A stretch of 64,000 bases of DNA from a bacterium (GTDB taxonomy: Bacteria; Bacillota; Bacilli; Lactobacillales; Streptococcaceae), in assembly GCA_905221295.1 (NCBI GenBank), contig CAJNCP010000003.1:1-64000 (forward strand), given 5' to 3'. Below the pieces are notes generated by a model. That model was not told the origin of the DNA. It searched no databases and was given only the letters and a program-made list of their open reading frames with translations. This document shows positions 63,498 to 64,000 of the stretch, one piece after another. Within the stretch, counting starts at the first letter, position 1, and the number at the start of each line of letters is the position of its first letter. Position numbers and translations under genes: made by a program.

Positions 63498-64000
63498 TTA
63501 TGCTAATGGTTTACGTAAGTAACCATAAACCACACCACTTACGATTGCTCCTACCAAGACTGAAGCAAGGTAAAGAAGAGCATTTGAAGTGAGGGCGATA
63601 ACGAAGATTCCTCCGTGTGGCGCCATGAGTTTAATTCCAGCAAGACCAACGAGTCCGCCTGCTACTGCAGAACCAAGGATGAAGCTTGGGATAGCACGAG
63701 CTGGGTCAGCGGCACCAAATGGAATCGCTCCCTCAGTGATAAATGACAAGCCCATGATGATGTTTGTCAAACCAGAGTTGCGTTCTTCTTTGGTAAATTT
63801 ATCTTTAAAGAGAAGAGTTGCGACAAAGATAGCAAGTGGTGGCACCATTCCTCCAGCCATAACTGCTGCCATGGCTACAGAACCACCTGAAGAAACAGTT
63901 GCTGCAAGCGTACCTGTACCAAAGACATAGGCCGCTTTATTAACTGGACCACCCATATCAACAGCCATCATTCCACCAAGAACGATACCAAGAAGGACAG
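63498..64000 (-). CDS. fruA: Fructose-specific PTS enzyme IIC part, 3' end only
   Basis: The frame enters at base 64000 and ends at 63498, the last ~167 residues of EIIC. It has the conserved [19 protein letters not shown], the substrate-site [17 protein letters not shown] and membrane segments. Full FruA carries EIIA and EIIB domains upstream, outside the window. It phosphorylates and imports fructose or a related sugar. The pairing with ftsK (SpoIIIE) downstream matches pneumococcal order as I recall. Confidence 0.9.
   Translation of the reverse strand, partial: VLLGIVLGGMMAVDMGGPVNKAAYVFGTGTLAATVSSGGSVAMAAVMAGGMVPPLAIFVATLLFKDKFTKEERNSGLTNIIMGLSFITEGAIPFGAADPARAIPSFILGSAVAGGLVGLAGIKLMAPHGGIFVIALTSNALLYLASVLVGAIVSGVVYGYLRKPLA

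Overview
The window comes from a mitis-group Streptococcus (S. mitis, S. oralis or S. pneumoniae type). The evidence is the low G+C content, the YSIRK/LPXTG surface enzymes BgaA and a GH101 endo-alpha-N-acetylgalactosaminidase, a choline-binding-type surface protein, CppA, a TCS09-like sensor/regulator pair beside an Etrx1/MsrAB/CcdA cluster, and a tmRNA with the tag end KNNTSYALAA. From memory, the block from bgaA to msrAB follows the pneumococcal gene order closely but lacks the large zinc metalloprotease gene zmpB. Nearly all genes lie on the minus strand; only a DUF3042 gene, def and one small membrane-anchored protein are on the plus strand.

Layout, low to high coordinates. 1-1157: 5' part of a serine-rich repeat ORF with 144-bp tandem repeats, no visible signal peptide, and its own consensus promoter. 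1488-5660: asp3, asp2 and asp1 of the accessory Sec (SRR-adhesin) export system, translationally coupled but without secY2 upstream or secA2 downstream. 6064-13305: bgaA. 13590-15521: MFS exporter with TetR repressor. 15751-20202: housekeeping operon miaA-hflX-unknown-rnz-SDR. 20323-22916: DUF3042 protein, thyA, HD hydrolase, glucokinase. 23020-24240: choline-binding-like/Ltp-domain surface protein. 24359-27454: pabB fused to its lyase, a P-loop kinase and a TIGR01440 protein. 27564-32469: two-component system, then msrAB, thioredoxin lipoprotein and ccdA. 32633-35722: acetyltransferase, a cluster of repeated terminator hairpins, nadE and pncB. 35839-37135: XRE regulator with membrane partner, GNAT. 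37586-38310: degenerate IS30-family copy. 38496-42884: DUF5105-type lipoprotein, tRNA-Ser(GCT), tmRNA, SGNH hydrolase, HAD phosphatase, CapA-like protein. 43040-48214: def, a CPBP gene broken by an amber codon, a DMT transporter, a serine hydrolase, cppA and an aquaglyceroporin. 48372-51136: ATP-grasp enzyme with two alpha/beta-hydrolase esterases. 51273-53638: thiI and iscS. 53776-54189: small membrane-anchored protein. 54326-60793: a GH101 mucin-degrading surface enzyme carrying a trypsin-like protease domain. 61105-63411: ftsK. 63498-64000: partial fructose PTS gene.

Functional themes are host-glycan foraging (BgaA and GH101, both with perfect CcpA cre sites just upstream of the start codon), surface adhesion and export (asp genes and serine-rich ORF), extracellular redox repair (CcdA, Etrx, MsrAB), NAD salvage (pncB, nadE) and tRNA thiolation (iscS, thiI).

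The most unusual items are the serine-rich ORF without an export signal next to an orphan asp1-3 set, the S1-protease/GH101 fusion, the choline-binding/Ltp fusion, the repeated terminator hairpins behind nadE, and two genes (pabB, ftsK) whose extended -10 elements predict leaderless mRNAs. Everything here was read by eye; no database search or computation was run.
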